A DNA stretch of 64,000 bases from Paludibacterium denitrificans (GTDB lineage: Bacteria; Pseudomonadota; Gammaproteobacteria; Burkholderiales; Chromobacteriaceae): assembly GCF_009707705.1 (NCBI RefSeq), contig NZ_WLYX01000001.1:1488001-1552000 (forward strand). Direction: 5' to 3'. Below the pieces are notes generated by a model that had not been told where the DNA came from, did no database searches, and saw only the letters and a program-made list of their open reading frames with translations. How positions within the stretch are numbered: the stretch's first letter is position 1; each line of letters begins with the position of its first letter. A program made the translations under genes and the position numbers. Positions 45,902-56,080 of the stretch are shown in pieces.

Positions 45902-46722
45902 TTAAATCCCGCGCAGCAGGTCGTTGATGCTGGTCTTGCTGCGGGTCTTGGCGTCGACCTTCTTGACGATGACGGCGCAGTACAGGCTGTGGCTGCCATC
46001 CTTGGACGGCAGGTTGCCGGAGACCACAACCGAGCCCGGCGGAATGCGGCCGTAGCTGACTTCGCCGGTTTCGCGGTCATAGATCTTGGTGGACTGGCCG
46101 ATGTACACGCCCATGGAAATGACCGAGCCTTCGCCGACGATCACGCCTTCCACTACTTCGGAACGGGCGCCGATAAAGCAGTTGTCTTCGATGATGGTCG
46201 GGTTGGCTTGCAGCGGTTCTAGCACGCCACCGATGCCGACGCCGCCGGACAGGTGCACGTTCTTGCCGATCTGGGCGCAGGAGCCGACGGTAGCCCGGTG
46301 TCGACCATAGTGCCTTCGTCAACGTAGGCGCCGATATTGGTGAACGACGGCATCAGTACGGTGTTTTTGGCGATGAAGCTGCCCTTGCGCGCCACGGCAC
46401 CCGGTACCACGCGGAAACCGGCCTGTTCGAAGTGCAATTCGCTCCAGTCGGCAAACTTGGTGTCGACCTTGTCGTAGAAACGGTTGACGCCGTCTTTCAT
46501 CACTTCGTTGTTATGGATGCGGAACGACAGCAGCACGGCTTTTTTCACCCATTGGTGGGTGATCCATTCGCCGTCCACTTTTTCTGCTACGCGCAGGGTG
46601 CTCGGCATCCAGTTCTTCGATGACTGGGTGATAGCATCGCGCAGATCCGGCGATACGGTGCTGGGGGTGATTTCGGCGCGGCGTTCAAACGCCTCTTCGA
46701 TCAGGGACTGAATCGGGTGCAT
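45902..46722 (-). CDS. dapD: Tetrahydrodipicolinate N-succinyltransferase
   Basis: Succinylates tetrahydrodipicolinate in the diaminopimelate/lysine pathway; 273 residues. The N-terminal [18 protein letters not shown] is typical, and the hexapeptide-repeat left-handed helix is visible ([36 protein letters not shown] in part). One break at 46296 (CCGG for CCTGG) is repaired as [17 protein letters not shown]. Next to dapC, which does the following step. Confidence 0.94.
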
Positions 46723-46780
46723 GGAGTTGAGTCCTTTGGCAATGTGGATGGATACCGGCATAGAGTATGTCGTATGGCTT

Positions 46781-47965
46781 TCAGTAGTGGGTAACAAACT
46801 GGCGCAGGCGTTCGGCGCCCTGCACGCAGTCTTCGAGGGTGGCGACCAGTGCGATGCGGATATAGCCCTTGCCCGGATTGACGCCGTGGGCATCGCGGGC
46901 GAGGAACGAGCCGGGCAGTACCGTGATGTGTTCCTGCTGGAACAGCCGCTGGGCAAAGGCGGTGTCATCGCCGCCGGGCACCTTGGCCCACAGGTAGAAG
47001 CTGGCATCCGGGCGGCTGACTTCCAGCACGTCCTCTAACAGCGGCAGGACGGCGTCGAACTTGGCGCTATACGCCGCACGGTTGGCTTCAACGTGTGCTT
47101 CGTCGTCCCAAGCGGCCACGCTGGCAACCTGAATGCTCGGGCACATGGCGCTGCCGTGGTAGGTGCGGTACAGCAGGAATTTTTCCAGCAGCGCGGCATC
47201 GCTTACGACAAAGCCGGAACGCATGCCCGGTGCATTGGAGCGTTTGGACAGGCTGGTGAACATGACCAGCCGTTCGTGGCTACGTCCCAGTTGTTGCGCG
47301 GCTTGCAGCCCTCCCAGCGGAGGTTGGCCGAAATGGATTTCCGAATAGCATTCATCGCTGGCGATGACAAAGCCGTAGCGGTCAGACAGCTCGAACAGGT
47401 TTTTCCAGTCGTCCAGCGTCATCACCGCGCCGGTGGGGTTGCCCGGGCTGCAGACGAATACCAGCTGGGTGCGTTGCCAGATGGCTTCCGGCACCGCTTG
47501 CCAGTCTGGCTGGAAGCGGTTGCTGGCCAGACAGTTGACGTAGTAAGGCTCGGCGCCTGCCAGCAGCGCGGCGCCTTCGTAGATCTGGTAAAACGGGTTG
47601 GGCGAAATCACCACCGGCTTTCTGGCGCTCGGGTCGATGACCGTCTGGGTGAAGGCAAACAGCGCTTCGCGGCTGCCGTTGACCGGCAGGATTTCCTTAG
47701 CCGGGTCGAGGTTCAGGCCGTAGCGACGTTGCAGCCAGCGGCCGCATGCCTGACGCAGATCTTCACTGCCGAGGGTGGCCGGGTAGCTGGCCAGCCCGCC
47801 CAGCGCGCCCACTAGCGCGGTTTTGATGACGTCCGGCGTGGGGTGTTTGGGCTCGCCGATCGACAGGTTGATGTGGTTTTTGCCGGGCGGCGGGGTGATG
47901 CCCGCCATCAGGGCGCGTAGCCGCTGGAACGGATAGGGCTGCAAGCTGGCCAGATTTGGGTTCAC
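46781..47965 (-). CDS. dapC: Succinyldiaminopimelate aminotransferase
   Basis: PLP-dependent class I/II aminotransferase of 394 residues. The substrate block [36 protein letters not shown] and the PLP-Lys site [15 protein letters not shown] match DapC. GTG at 47965 was chosen as start because it gives the usual length and N-terminus ([18 protein letters not shown]). It sits upstream of dapD on the same strand with about 58 bases between, so the two lysine-pathway genes are likely co-transcribed. The frame is intact. Confidence 0.9.
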   Translation of the reverse strand: MNPNLASLQPYPFQRLRALMAGITPPPGKNHINLSIGEPKHPTPDVIKTALVGALGGLASYPATLGSEDLRQACGRWLQRRYGLNLDPAKEILPVNGSREALFAFTQTVIDPSARKPVVISPNPFYQIYEGAALLAGAEPYYVNCLASNRFQPDWQAVPEAIWQRTQLVFVCSPGNPTGAVMTLDDWKNLFELSDRYGFVIASDECYSEIHFGQPPLGGLQAAQQLGRSHERLVMFTSLSKRSNAPGMRSGFVVSDAALLEKFLLYRTYHGSAMCPSIQVASVAAWDDEAHVEANRAAYSAKFDAVLPLLEDVLEVSRPDASFYLWAKVPGGDDTAFAQRLFQQEHITVLPGSFLARDAHGVNPGKGYIRIALVATLEDCVQGAERLRQFVTHY

Positions 47966-48111
47966 GGGGTGGTTTCTCCACACTAATGCATAAGGTTGGC
48001 GGCGCGTACCGGAGAGCCGGGCAGCGCGGCTAAGCCATGTTAAAAAATTGCTTAGCCCAGTTGTAAAACGAAAGCGTCGGCTGCCGCCGCCCCGGCGGCG
48101 CTCGGGCGGCA

Positions 48112-48123
48112 AGGTTGGCCGAA
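48112..48123 (+). repeat. DUS-like 12-mer AGGTTGGCCGAA, intergenic
   Basis: A perfect copy between slyX and dapC, immediately next to an imperfect GC-rich hairpin (GCCGCCGCC / GGCGGCGC region, 48080-48108) that may terminate slyX. Confidence 0.75.
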
Positions 48124-48128
48124 CCGGT

Positions 48129-48353
48129 TCAGTAATGGGGCGGAATGTCGTCGCGCAACGAATGGGCTTCGCCGCCGCTGCCATCGGGCTGGCTGGCGCG
48201 CAGCTGCTGATAGAGCAGGCGCAGTTGCTGTTGTAACAGATCAAGCTGCTGCTGTTGCCGGGCGACGGTGCTGTTGAGCGCGTCGAGCAGATCATCCTGA
48301 AAGGCCAGTTTCACTTCCAGTTCGGCCAGCCGGGTATCGGTTGAGGTTTCCAT
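48129..48353 (-). CDS. slyX: SlyX family protein
   Basis: 74 residues, almost wholly a coiled coil: RLAELEVKLAFQDDLLDALN, then QQQQLDLLQQQLRLLYQQL and a C-terminal DDIPPHY, which is the conserved SlyX ending. The function of SlyX is not known. Confidence 0.9.
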   Translation of the reverse strand: METSTDTRLAELEVKLAFQDDLLDALNSTVARQQQQLDLLQQQLRLLYQQLRASQPDGSGGEAHSLRDDIPPHY

Positions 48354-48362
48354 GGCGCCATT

Positions 48363-49355
48363 CTAACCCGACGCCGTGTGGCGTGCCGCGTTCTGCTCGC
48401 CCGGCACGGCGGGTGTGTCGCCAAATCGGCATTGCTGTTGCTGACACAGCAGCGTGCGCAGGAAGCGGTGCAGCGGCTGCTTGTCATTGCGGCAATGCCA
48501 GACCATGTTGATGTTGATGTGCACGGTGTCATCCAGCGGCGTGCAGACGATGTCCGGCGTGCTGCGGAACAGCGGCAGGTAGAGCGTGGGTTGCACCGAA
48601 ACCAGCGGCGCCCGGCGGATGATGTGGCTGATGGCGATCAGGCTGGCCGACATGGCGACGATGCGGCGGGCGAGGCCATTGGCGGCAAACAGATGGTCCA
48701 CCACGCCGTTACGGCCGAGCCACGATAACTGCTGGCGACATGGTCGCAGCGCGCGAGGTCGGCCAGCGTCGGCGGATCGGGCAGGTTCAGCTGGCTTTGG
48801 GCATGGATGGCGGTAAAACCCGACTGCATCAGCAGCTGATGCGAATGCCAGTCGCGCAGTGGCAGCGGTGTGGCGGTAATCAACAAATCGACATCGTCGT
48901 TGTCCAGCGCCGTGAGCTGTTGATCGGTTTCCAGCAGGTAGGAACGTAGCTGTACGCCCGGTGCCTGCGTACGTAACTGCCCAATCAGTGCCGGGTAGAG
49001 GATGGCTTCCATGCCGTCCGGTGCGGCCGAGCTGAAGGTGGCCTGCGCTTGTGCCGGGTCGAAGTTGTCCGGAGCAAACAGAAACTGGTTGGCATCTTCC
49101 AGCCAGGGCGCGAATGTGCGGGGCGAGTGCCTGCGCCCGTGCCGTCGGTTCCATCTGGTTGCCGGTGCGAACAAACAGCGGGTCGCCCAGCACGTCGCGC
49201 AGCCGCGCCAGCGCATGGCTCATGGCGGGTTGGCCGACAAAAAGCCGCGCCGCCGCCCGGCTGACGTGGCGCTCTTGCATCAAGGCATCAAACGCGACCA
49301 GCAGGTTGAGATCGATGCGGCGGAAATCCCCATGATGTAAATCGAAGCTGTGCAT
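48363..49355 (-). CDS. LysR-family transcriptional regulator
   Basis: About 330 residues. The N-terminal winged helix is clear: RIDLNLLVAFDALMQERHVSRAAARLFVGQPAMSHALARLRD (in part). The effector domain is in two frames, with slips near 49115 and 48730. It is divergent from the MFS transporter gene, which is the likely target, with a short intergenic region (49356-49439) that has a TATCAATTGATT inverted repeat of the LysR T-N11-A type. Confidence 0.83.
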   Translation of the reverse strand: MHSFDLHHGDFRRIDLNLLVAFDALMQERHVSRAAARLFVGQPAMSHALARLRDVLGDPLFVRTGNQMEPTARAQALAPHIRALAGRCQPVSVCSGQLRPGTSAGHLQLGRTGRHGSHPLPGTDWAVTYAGTGRTATFLPAGNRSTAHGAGQRRCRFVDYRHTAATARLAFASAADAVGFYRHPCPKPAEPARSADAGRPRALRPCRQQLSWLGRNGVVDHLFAANGLARRIVAMSASLIAISHIIRRAPLVSVQPTLYLPLFRSTPDIVCTPLDDTVHININMVWHCRNDKQPLHRFLRTLLCQQQQCRFGDTPAVPGEQNAARHTASG

Positions 49356-49439
49356 GATTTGTATTATATCAATTGATTTCCATCATAACGCGCCGTGCGT
49401 GACAATTGCTGCTTCCAGTACCATTCCCGAACTCATTCC

Positions 49440-50954
49440 ATGTCGTTTTCGTCGTCTTCGCGGTTGTCGTTGCACCACGTCTCCATTGCCATGATCGTGA
49501 TGCTCGAATACCTGCAAACCATCATGGTGGCATTTGCTTCCAGCTATATCAGCGGGGGCATCGACGCGGCGCCGGAGGAGTTCAGTCTGGCTGCTGCCTG
49601 TTACGCCGCCGTGGCCGTGGTGATGATTCTGAGCCACCGCTGGCTGGTGCAGCAGTTTGGCTACCGCACCATGCTGCGGCTGTCGTTGCTGTCGTTTGGT
49701 ATCGGTGCGCTGATGTGCGGCTGTGCCAATAACGTGCCGGAATTCATTGTCGGCCGCATGGTGCAGGCGGTGGGCGGCGCGGCGTTCTTTACCGCCTCGC
49801 GCGTGCAGATTCTGCACTATCAGGGCAAGGCGCGGATTCCGGCCATGCTGGCCATGCCGGTGGGCATTATCTTCGGCTCCGGTCTTGCTCCGGTGCTGGC
49901 GGCCTTCATGGTGGAAAACTACAGCTGGCGCGGCATGTTCCTGATCATGGTGCCGCTGGCGTTGCTGGTGGACATCGTGGTGGCGCGCGCGGTGCCGGAA
50001 CGTGAGCCGGTCGAAAACGAACAGCCGGACGAGCTGCACCCACGGGGCGTGCTGATGTTGGCTGGCGGCATCTTCCTGTTGCAGTTTGCGCTGGAACGCG
50101 CGCGTTTTGACTTGTTCTCCAATGGCCTGCACCTGTGGGCCTTGGGCTTCTTTGCCGTGGCCATCCTGCTGGGCACGTTGTGGCATGAATGGCGCCGCGA
50201 GACCCCACTGATTTCCTACCGCGAATTCACCAGCGAGCGCTATGTGCTGGGGCTGTCGGTGTACTGCTTTGGCTACCTGATCGTGTCTGCCTGCAACTAT
50301 ATCCTGCCGGTATTCATGGTGCAGGGGCTGGGTATTGCCGTGCAAAACACCGGCTTGCTGATGGGGTTGAGCACGCTGATTGGTGTGCCTGTGGCGTTTG
50401 GTCATTTGAAGCTGATGATGCGCTGGCCCTACATCAAGTATTACCTGTTGTGTGGTCTTGGCCTGTTGCTGATTTTCGGCGTGATGATGGAGCGCCTGAG
50501 CGAAGACGTGCCGCTGGCAACCATGGTTATCCCGGTGATGTTGTTAAGTGGCCTGTTCATGCCACTGGTGTTGGGTACCGCTGCCGCCGGGACCTTCCGT
50601 GGGGTGGAAGAAAAGGTGTTTACCCACGCTTATCAGGTGAAGAACGCCATGCGTGAGGTGGCCAACTCCATGGGGCTGTCGTGGGCCACCATCATCCTGC
50701 AGATGCGCAGCAACCTGCATTACCACCGTCTGGCGGAAAGTACCGGCCAGATGTCGCCGTGGTACGGCGGTGCCGGTGTCGGGGCCGACCCGTGGGGGCT
50801 GCTGACGAACCCGTCATCCAGCTCGCTGGCTCAATTGGGCGTGGCGTTGACGCGTCAGTCCACGCTGATGGCATGTCAGGATTTCTTCTGGGGCGTTGGC
50901 ATGGTGGCCTTGCTGGCCGCGGTGCTGGTGGCCTGGCAGCGACGATTTATTTAA
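49440..50954 (+). CDS. MFS transporter, DHA2/EmrB-like
   Basis: 504 residues with about 14 hydrophobic segments. It opens at MSFSSSSRLSLHHVSIAMIV (an ATG upstream would add a polar leader). The motif VEYLQTIMV-like LEYLQTIMVAF in TM1 and GRMVQAVGGAAFFTASRVQ in the second motif region place it in the DHA2 group of drug or metabolite exporters. The frame is intact. Divergent from a LysR regulator. The substrate is unknown. Confidence 0.8.
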   Translation: MSFSSSSRLSLHHVSIAMIVMLEYLQTIMVAFASSYISGGIDAAPEEFSLAAACYAAVAVVMILSHRWLVQQFGYRTMLRLSLLSFGIGALMCGCANNVPEFIVGRMVQAVGGAAFFTASRVQILHYQGKARIPAMLAMPVGIIFGSGLAPVLAAFMVENYSWRGMFLIMVPLALLVDIVVARAVPEREPVENEQPDELHPRGVLMLAGGIFLLQFALERARFDLFSNGLHLWALGFFAVAILLGTLWHEWRRETPLISYREFTSERYVLGLSVYCFGYLIVSACNYILPVFMVQGLGIAVQNTGLLMGLSTLIGVPVAFGHLKLMMRWPYIKYYLLCGLGLLLIFGVMMERLSEDVPLATMVIPVMLLSGLFMPLVLGTAAAGTFRGVEEKVFTHAYQVKNAMREVANSMGLSWATIILQMRSNLHYHRLAESTGQMSPWYGGAGVGADPWGLLTNPSSSSLAQLGVALTRQSTLMACQDFFWGVGMVALLAAVLVAWQRRFI

Positions 50955-50963
50955 GGGCCCAAG

Positions 50964-51005
50964 TTGGCCGAACCACCGGCGCCGTCTGGTCGGTGGTCTT
51001 TTTTA
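50964..51005 (+). terminator. Terminator after the MFS gene, with adjacent DUS-like 9-mer
   Basis: TTGGCCGAA at 50964-50972 leads directly into the stem ACCACCG / CGGTGGT, which is followed by CTTTTTT. Confidence 0.75.
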
Positions 51006-51117
51006 TTCAAAAAAGCGATATAAAACGCACTTAATATCGCTTTACGCCATTAATGGGCGACGTTAAGTTTGACCTGTCCCCGCGCCCGCGCGCGGTATGT
51101 GCTGACAGGAAAACACG

Positions 51118-51411
51118 ATGAACGCCTTGCTGATTGGTGCCGACAGTCTGGGGAAAATCCCGGAGATTCTGGCCAGTTACAATATCCGTATCGCCCAACA
51201 CATTTCCGGGCGCAATACCGCGCATTCGCGCAAAACCACGTTACCGAAGAATACCGAGCTGCTGATCTTGCTGACGGATTTTCTGTGCCACAACGCCATG
51301 CGTCATTATCGCGACACGGCGGCGGCGCGGGGGATTCCGGTGCTGGCCTGTCGCCGATCCGCCACGGCGGTACAGGAACGGTTGCAGCACGACGGCTGGA
51401 AACTGCACTGA
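51118..51411 (+). CDS. DUF2325 domain protein
   Basis: 97 residues, an intact frame. ALLIGADSLGKIPEIL at the start, HISGRNTAHS, then LILLTDFLCHNAMRHYRD and GIPVLACRRS near the end follow the DUF2325 pattern, in which conserved His, Asp and Cys or Ser suggest metal binding. The function is unknown. The gene stands alone between two terminator-flanked genes. Confidence 0.75.
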   Translation: MNALLIGADSLGKIPEILASYNIRIAQHISGRNTAHSRKTTLPKNTELLILLTDFLCHNAMRHYRDTAAARGIPVLACRRSATAVQERLQHDGWKLH

Positions 51412-51436
51412 GCCTTGGTCTGGCGCGAAGTGGCCG

Positions 51437-52216
51437 TCAGGCGGCCGGGCTGCTGTTCAGCGCCTTGATGCTGTAAAGGTCGAAGCGGGTGGATTTGCCA
51501 TCCAGTACCGCCGACGGGGCGATACCTGCAATCGCCGGCCCGAGGCGCGGACGTTTTACCACCACCCGGCGTCGTGCCGCCGCCAGCGCGGCACTGAGCA
51601 GCGCAAGCGTATCCAGATCGTCGCCAATCACCTGCTGGAACGCCTGCATGTCTTTCTTGGCGGCCGCCGATTTCTTGTCGGTGTCGGGGAACATCGGGTC
51701 GACCAGCACGACATCCGGCTTGTCGGCCTCGGCCAGCGTGGCGAGCCAATCGATGGCATTGGCATGTACCAGCACCATGCGGGCGGCGATGTCGGCGGTA
51801 TCGGTATGGCTGCTGGCGCGGTCCAGCGCATCAAACAGCAAGGCCGCCGCGACCGGCGAGCGTTCCACCAGCGTTACATGACACCCCAGGCTGGCCAGCA
51901 CGAAGCTGTCGCGGCCAAGGGCGGTGGCATCTACCACGCTGGGGATTTCCTTGGCACCTTTCAGCCCGATGGCCTTGGCCACCGGCTGGCCGCGGCCGCC
52001 GCCTTGTTCGCGCCGATGCCGCGCCGCGCCTTCGACAAATTCGGCATAGACCGCGCCGTGCTTGCCGGTGGTGACCAGCTCCAGCCGCTCTGCCCCCAGT
52101 TCCAGCCAATAGCCGTCCGTGGGACGGCGCGACAGCAGGGGCAGCTGGAAACGTTCGGCCAACCTTTGCGCGTAATCGCGGCGGGCGGCCTCGGCACAAT
52201 ACAGGGGAGTGGTCAT
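51437..52216 (-). CDS. rsmJ: 16S rRNA (guanine(1516)-N(2))-methyltransferase
   Basis: 259 residues, an intact frame. The SAM-binding core DATALGRDSFVLASLGCHVTLVERS (in part) and the catalytic loop VLVDPMFPDTDKKSA match RsmJ (YhiQ). It methylates the small ribosomal subunit rRNA. The N-terminus carries a minus-strand-read copy of the DUS-like repeat at 52154-52165. Confidence 0.9.
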   Translation of the reverse strand: MTTPLYCAEAARRDYAQRLAERFQLPLLSRRPTDGYWLELGAERLELVTTGKHGAVYAEFVEGAARHRREQGGGRGQPVAKAIGLKGAKEIPSVVDATALGRDSFVLASLGCHVTLVERSPVAAALLFDALDRASSHTDTADIAARMVLVHANAIDWLATLAEADKPDVVLVDPMFPDTDKKSAAAKKDMQAFQQVIGDDLDTLALLSAALAAARRRVVVKRPRLGPAIAGIAPSAVLDGKSTRFDLYSIKALNSSPAA

Positions 52217-52233
52217 GCGAGCGGTCTATCCGG

Positions 52234-52724
52234 TTAATGTTTGGTCAGTTTGTCGAGCATGCCCATGACAAACGCCGACAGCACAAACGTCAGGTGGATG
52301 ACGACATACCACAGCAGCTTGTCATTGCTGACGTTGCCCGCGTTCATGAACAGCTTGAGCAGATGGATGGATGAGATGGCCACGATGGAGGCGGCCACCT
52401 TGTTCTTCAGGCTGGTGGAGTCCATCTTGCCCAGCCAGCTAAGTTTTTCGTGATCTTCGCTCAGGTCCAGCCGCGACACGAAGTTCTCGTAGCTGGACAG
52501 CATCACCATGACGATCAGCCCGCCTACCAGCGAGATGTCGATCATCGATAGCACCACCAGAATCAGGTCGGCTTCCGCAATGGTAAAGATGGCCGGTAGT
52601 ACATGGGCCAGCTCCGGAAAAATTTTATCGCCAGCGCCACCAGCGTCAGGCTGAGGCCGAGATAGATGGGGGCCAGAATCCAGCGCGAGGCGTACATCAG
52701 GCGTTCGAGTAGTTTTTCTATCAT
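52234..52724 (-). CDS. UPF0114 family membrane protein (YqhA)
   Basis: About 163 residues with three to four membrane segments. It begins [21 protein letters not shown] and continues [13 protein letters not shown]; repaired at 52620 (CCGG for CCAGG) it reads [16 protein letters not shown] and runs on to [30 protein letters not shown] (in part). These are the YqhA/UPF0114 signatures. Function unknown. Confidence 0.85.
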
Positions 52725-52917
52725 CACGTCGTGTTCGTTAGGGTTGGACAAGGGAGGCCCGGCGCAGCAAAGGCCCGGCGATCGGGCACAAAGTGTAGCA
52801 CGCCGTACCGTGGGCGATGCCGTGTCAGCTTGAAAATGGCTACCCGCATGGCATGATCGGTTGAGTGGTGACCAGCAAGTCTGGTTGTCGTCCCTTAATG
52901 GCTGACGGGAGCACACT

Positions 52918-55199
52918 ATGCCGGTGCTGGCGGCGTTTGTGATGGGCGTGGTGCTGTGTGGGTACGGACCGGTGCTGTCTGGCAACAGTGTCGGCTTGCT
53001 GCTGCTCGCTAGCCGTGGCCGCCGTGTGTAGCCGCGGACGCTGGCGCCGGGCCTGGTGGCTGCTGGCGGCGTTGCTGTTGGGCCTGAGCTATGCCAGCTG
53101 GCGCGCCGAGTGGCGTCTGGCGCAAACCTTGCCGACTGGCAGCAGCAGCCGATCGAGCTGGTGGGCGTGGTGCGCGGTCTGCCCGATGCCAGTGAATTCG
53201 GTTGGCGCCTGACCTTGCAGGTGGAGCGGGTGCTGACGGCTGGCGTGACGGTGCCGTCGCGCGTGCAGCTGACCGACTATCGCGGCGGGAACTGGCTTAA
53301 AGGGGGCAGCCGCTGGCAACTGACGGTACGGCTGAAACAGCGCCACGCTTCGGCCAACCCCTACGGCTTTGATGCCGAGCAGTGGATGTGGTCGGAAGGG
53401 CTGCTTGCCAGCGGCGCCATTGGCAAAAATCCGCAGCGGCTGGCCGATGCCGATGATGCGCGCGCGTACATCGACCGGCTGCGGGCAGCAGTGGTTGCCC
53501 GTATCGAACAGGCGCTGGGGCCGGGGCGTGAGGCGGCGTTGATTGCCGCACTGACGGTGGGCGACCAGCAAGGAATCGATCGCGCTGACTGGGCGTTGTT
53601 TGCCCGTACCGGGCTGACGCATCTGGTCTCCATTTCCGGGTTGCATATCACCATGGTGGCGGGTTTGGCCGGGTTGTTGGCGCGCGCCCTGCTACGGCGC
53701 TGGCCGACGCGCCGCGTGCCGCCACGCGTGGTGGTGGCTTACGTGACACTGGCGGTGGCGACGTTCTATGCCGTGCTCGCCGGGCTGTCGGTGCCGACGC
53801 AGCGCACGCTGTTCATGCTGGCCGTGGTGGTGCTGATGCTGCTGTGGCGGCGGGCCAGTTCGCCGTTTCAGATCTGGTGGCTGGCGCTGACACTGGTGTT
53901 GCTGCTCGATCCGTTTGCCGTGCTGGCGCCGGGGTTGTGGCTGTCGTTCGGGCTGGTGGCAGCGCTGATGGCCAGCACCCTTGGCCGTCGGCGGCCACCC
54001 GGCAAATGGCGCGCGGCGCTGGCCGGACAGTGGGCGGTGCTGGTGATGTCGCTGGTGCCCTTGCTGGTGTTCTTTGGCAATGTGCCGCTGCTCTCGCCAC
54101 TGGCCAATGCGCTGGCCATTCCGCTGGTGTCGGGATTGTTGACGCCCTTGTCGCTGCTGGCGGTGGCTTTGCCGTGGGATGGCGGTTTACAACTGGCTGC
54201 GGCCGTGGTGCGGCTGTTTTATCTGGGTGTGGACTGGCTGGCGCAGTGGCCGCCATGGAGTTTGCCCGGCCAGCCGTGGCCACTGCTCGCGCTGGCGTTG
54301 GGCGGCACGTGTTGGCTGATCGCGCCGCGCGGGGTGCCGGGTCGGGCACTGGGCGCCTGTTTGTTGCTGCCGCTGCTGGTGTTTCGGCCAACCTTGCCCG
54401 CGCCGGGCAGCTGCGCGTGACGGTGCTGGATGTCGGTCAGGGTCTGGCGGTCTTGCTGCAAACCGCGCGCCATAACCTGCTGTTTGACACCGGACCGGGT
54501 GAGGCGGGCCGCATCGTGTTGCCGCAATTGGCCGGGTTGGGGGTGGAGCGGCTTGATACCGTGCTGCTGTCACACCATGACAACGATCACGATGGCGCGG
54601 CGGCAAGCCTGCTGGCGGGCATCAAGGTTGGCCGAATTCTGGCCGGGCAGCCACAGAGTCTGGCTGAAATGGGGTTGCGTGGCAGTGCCTGCCTGCGCGG
54701 TCAGAGCTGGGTTTGGGACGGCGTACGCTTTGATGTGTTGTCTCCGGGGGCGCAGGAGATGGCGGCCGATGACAACAGTCACAGTTGCGTGCTGCGCGTT
54801 GCTACCCGCCAGCAGGCGATCATGTTGAGCGGCGATGCGCCGCAAGCGGTGGAAAGCGAATTGGTGCGCCGTTATGGCCCGGCGCTAGGCAGCACCGTGC
54901 TGGTGGCCGGGCACCATGGCAGTAAGACGTCCAGCGCGGATGACTGGCTGGCCGCGCTGCACCCGGCCTGGTTGGTGGTCAGTGCCGGTTATCTCAACCG
55001 CTATCACCATCCGCATCCGTCGGTGTTGGCTCGTGTGCAGCAGGCGGCCATTTCGGTGCTGCGTACCGATCTGGATGGCGCCATTACCTTGCAACTTGGC
55101 GCAACGACGGTGCCTTCCTGTTATCGCACCGCGGCACGGCGTTACTGGCGTGCAGAGGGCGATTGCGGAGCGCCGCCAGCGGCTGGCCGAGGGCTATAA
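52918..55199 (+). CDS. comEC: ComEC/Rec2 DNA internalisation protein
   Basis: Inner-membrane channel for single-stranded DNA during natural transformation; about 760 residues. The N-terminal part has a DUF4131-type segment and a competence domain ([21 protein letters not shown] and [13 protein letters not shown] are the family signature), several membrane helices, then a metallo-beta-lactamase domain ([42 protein letters not shown]). The DNHDG-type motif is degenerate relative to HxHxDH but normal for ComEC. Frame breaks near 53010-53030, 53140 and 54405 were crossed to join the parts. The gene contains three copies of the DUS-like repeat. Its last 58 bases overlap the response-regulator gene on the other strand. 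Confidence 0.9.
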
Positions 55200-56080
55200 C
55201 TGCACCGGGCAACCACCTCGTTGCCACAGCCGCGGTATTCCAGCGTGTCGAACGACAGCTTACGCGCAATCAGGATGCCGCGGCCATGGCGACTGAGCAG
55301 CGTGGCGTGGTCGGCATGCTGGTAGGACGACCAGTCGAAGCCTTCGCCCATGTCGCGGATGGTGAAGCTGATGTGTGTCGCCGCGCGTTCGAATGTCACC
55401 TCGACCCGGCGTGTCTGGTAATAGGGCAGGGATAACCGTTGTTCCAGCTCCGCTTCCCAGATGCCGTGTTGCTGCAGCGTGCTTTTTTCCGCGTAGTTGA
55501 TCGACAGATTGCCATGTTCGATGGCATTGACCAGCAGTTCGAACAGGCCAGTAGCCACCCGTTCCGGCTGCGGACAGGTGCGCGCCAGCAGTGCCGACAC
55601 GCTTTGTGCTTCTTTGTGATGGCGCAGGCTGAATTGTGCCTGCTGCAGATGTGGCAGCGCGTCCAGCTGCTGGGTGGCCAGTTCCTTGAAACGCGAGTGG
55701 CGGTCCCAGTGGCTGACGGCCGCCGCTACCACGGCCAATAGCATGTCGCGTGAGAACGGCTTGGTCAGGTAGTAAAACGCCCCCGCCGCCAGCCCTTGCT
55801 GCACGCTGGTGGCGGTACCCATGGCGGTTTGCATGATCACCGGCAAGAATTCCAGCGCTGGCGTGGCCTTGATGCGCCTGAGCAGCTCAAAGCCATCCAT
55901 CCCGGGCATCATCTTGTCGAGCAAAATGGCGGAAAACGTTTCGCCTTGTTCGCTCAGGCACTGCCGGGCGGCGTCGCCACTTTCCACGCTGACCGTGTCA
56001 TAGCCACAACTGGACAGGTGCTCGCTCAGCAATTCCAGATTGAATGGTTCGTCGTCAACGAGGAGTAGACGATGGGGCAT
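55142..56080 (-). CDS. Response regulator with C-terminal HATPase (RsbW-like) domain
   Basis: 312 residues, an intact frame. The receiver domain is complete (LLLVDDEPFNLELL, phospho-Asp in AILLDKMMPGMDGFELL, QTAMG and TKPF). A linker leads to an anti-sigma-type ATPase domain: ELLVNAIEHGNL (N box), DMGEGFDW (G1) and HGRGILIARKL (G2). Such proteins couple a two-component signal to partner switching, although no PP2C or STAS partner is next door. Its start overlaps the end of the sensor kinase gene by 26 bases. The tail ([12 protein letters not shown]) lies inside the comEC 3' end. Confidence 0.83.
   Translation of the reverse strand: MPHRLLLVDDEPFNLELLSEHLSSCGYDTVSVESGDAARQCLSEQGETFSAILLDKMMPGMDGFELLRRIKATPALEFLPVIMQTAMGTATSVQQGLAAGAFYYLTKPFSRDMLLAVVAAAVSHWDRHSRFKELATQQLDALPHLQQAQFSLRHHKEAQSVSALLARTCPQPERVATGLFELLVNAIEHGNLSINYAEKSTLQQHGIWEAELEQRLSLPYYQTRRVEVTFERAATHISFTIRDMGEGFDWSSYQHADHATLLSRHGRGILIARKLSFDTLEYRGCGNEVVARCSYSPRPAAGGAPQSPSARQ

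Noticed and set aside
48080..48108. GC-rich inverted repeat near slyX as a mobile-element end
   Set aside because: No transposase, target duplication or partner end is present; a terminator-like hairpin is simpler.
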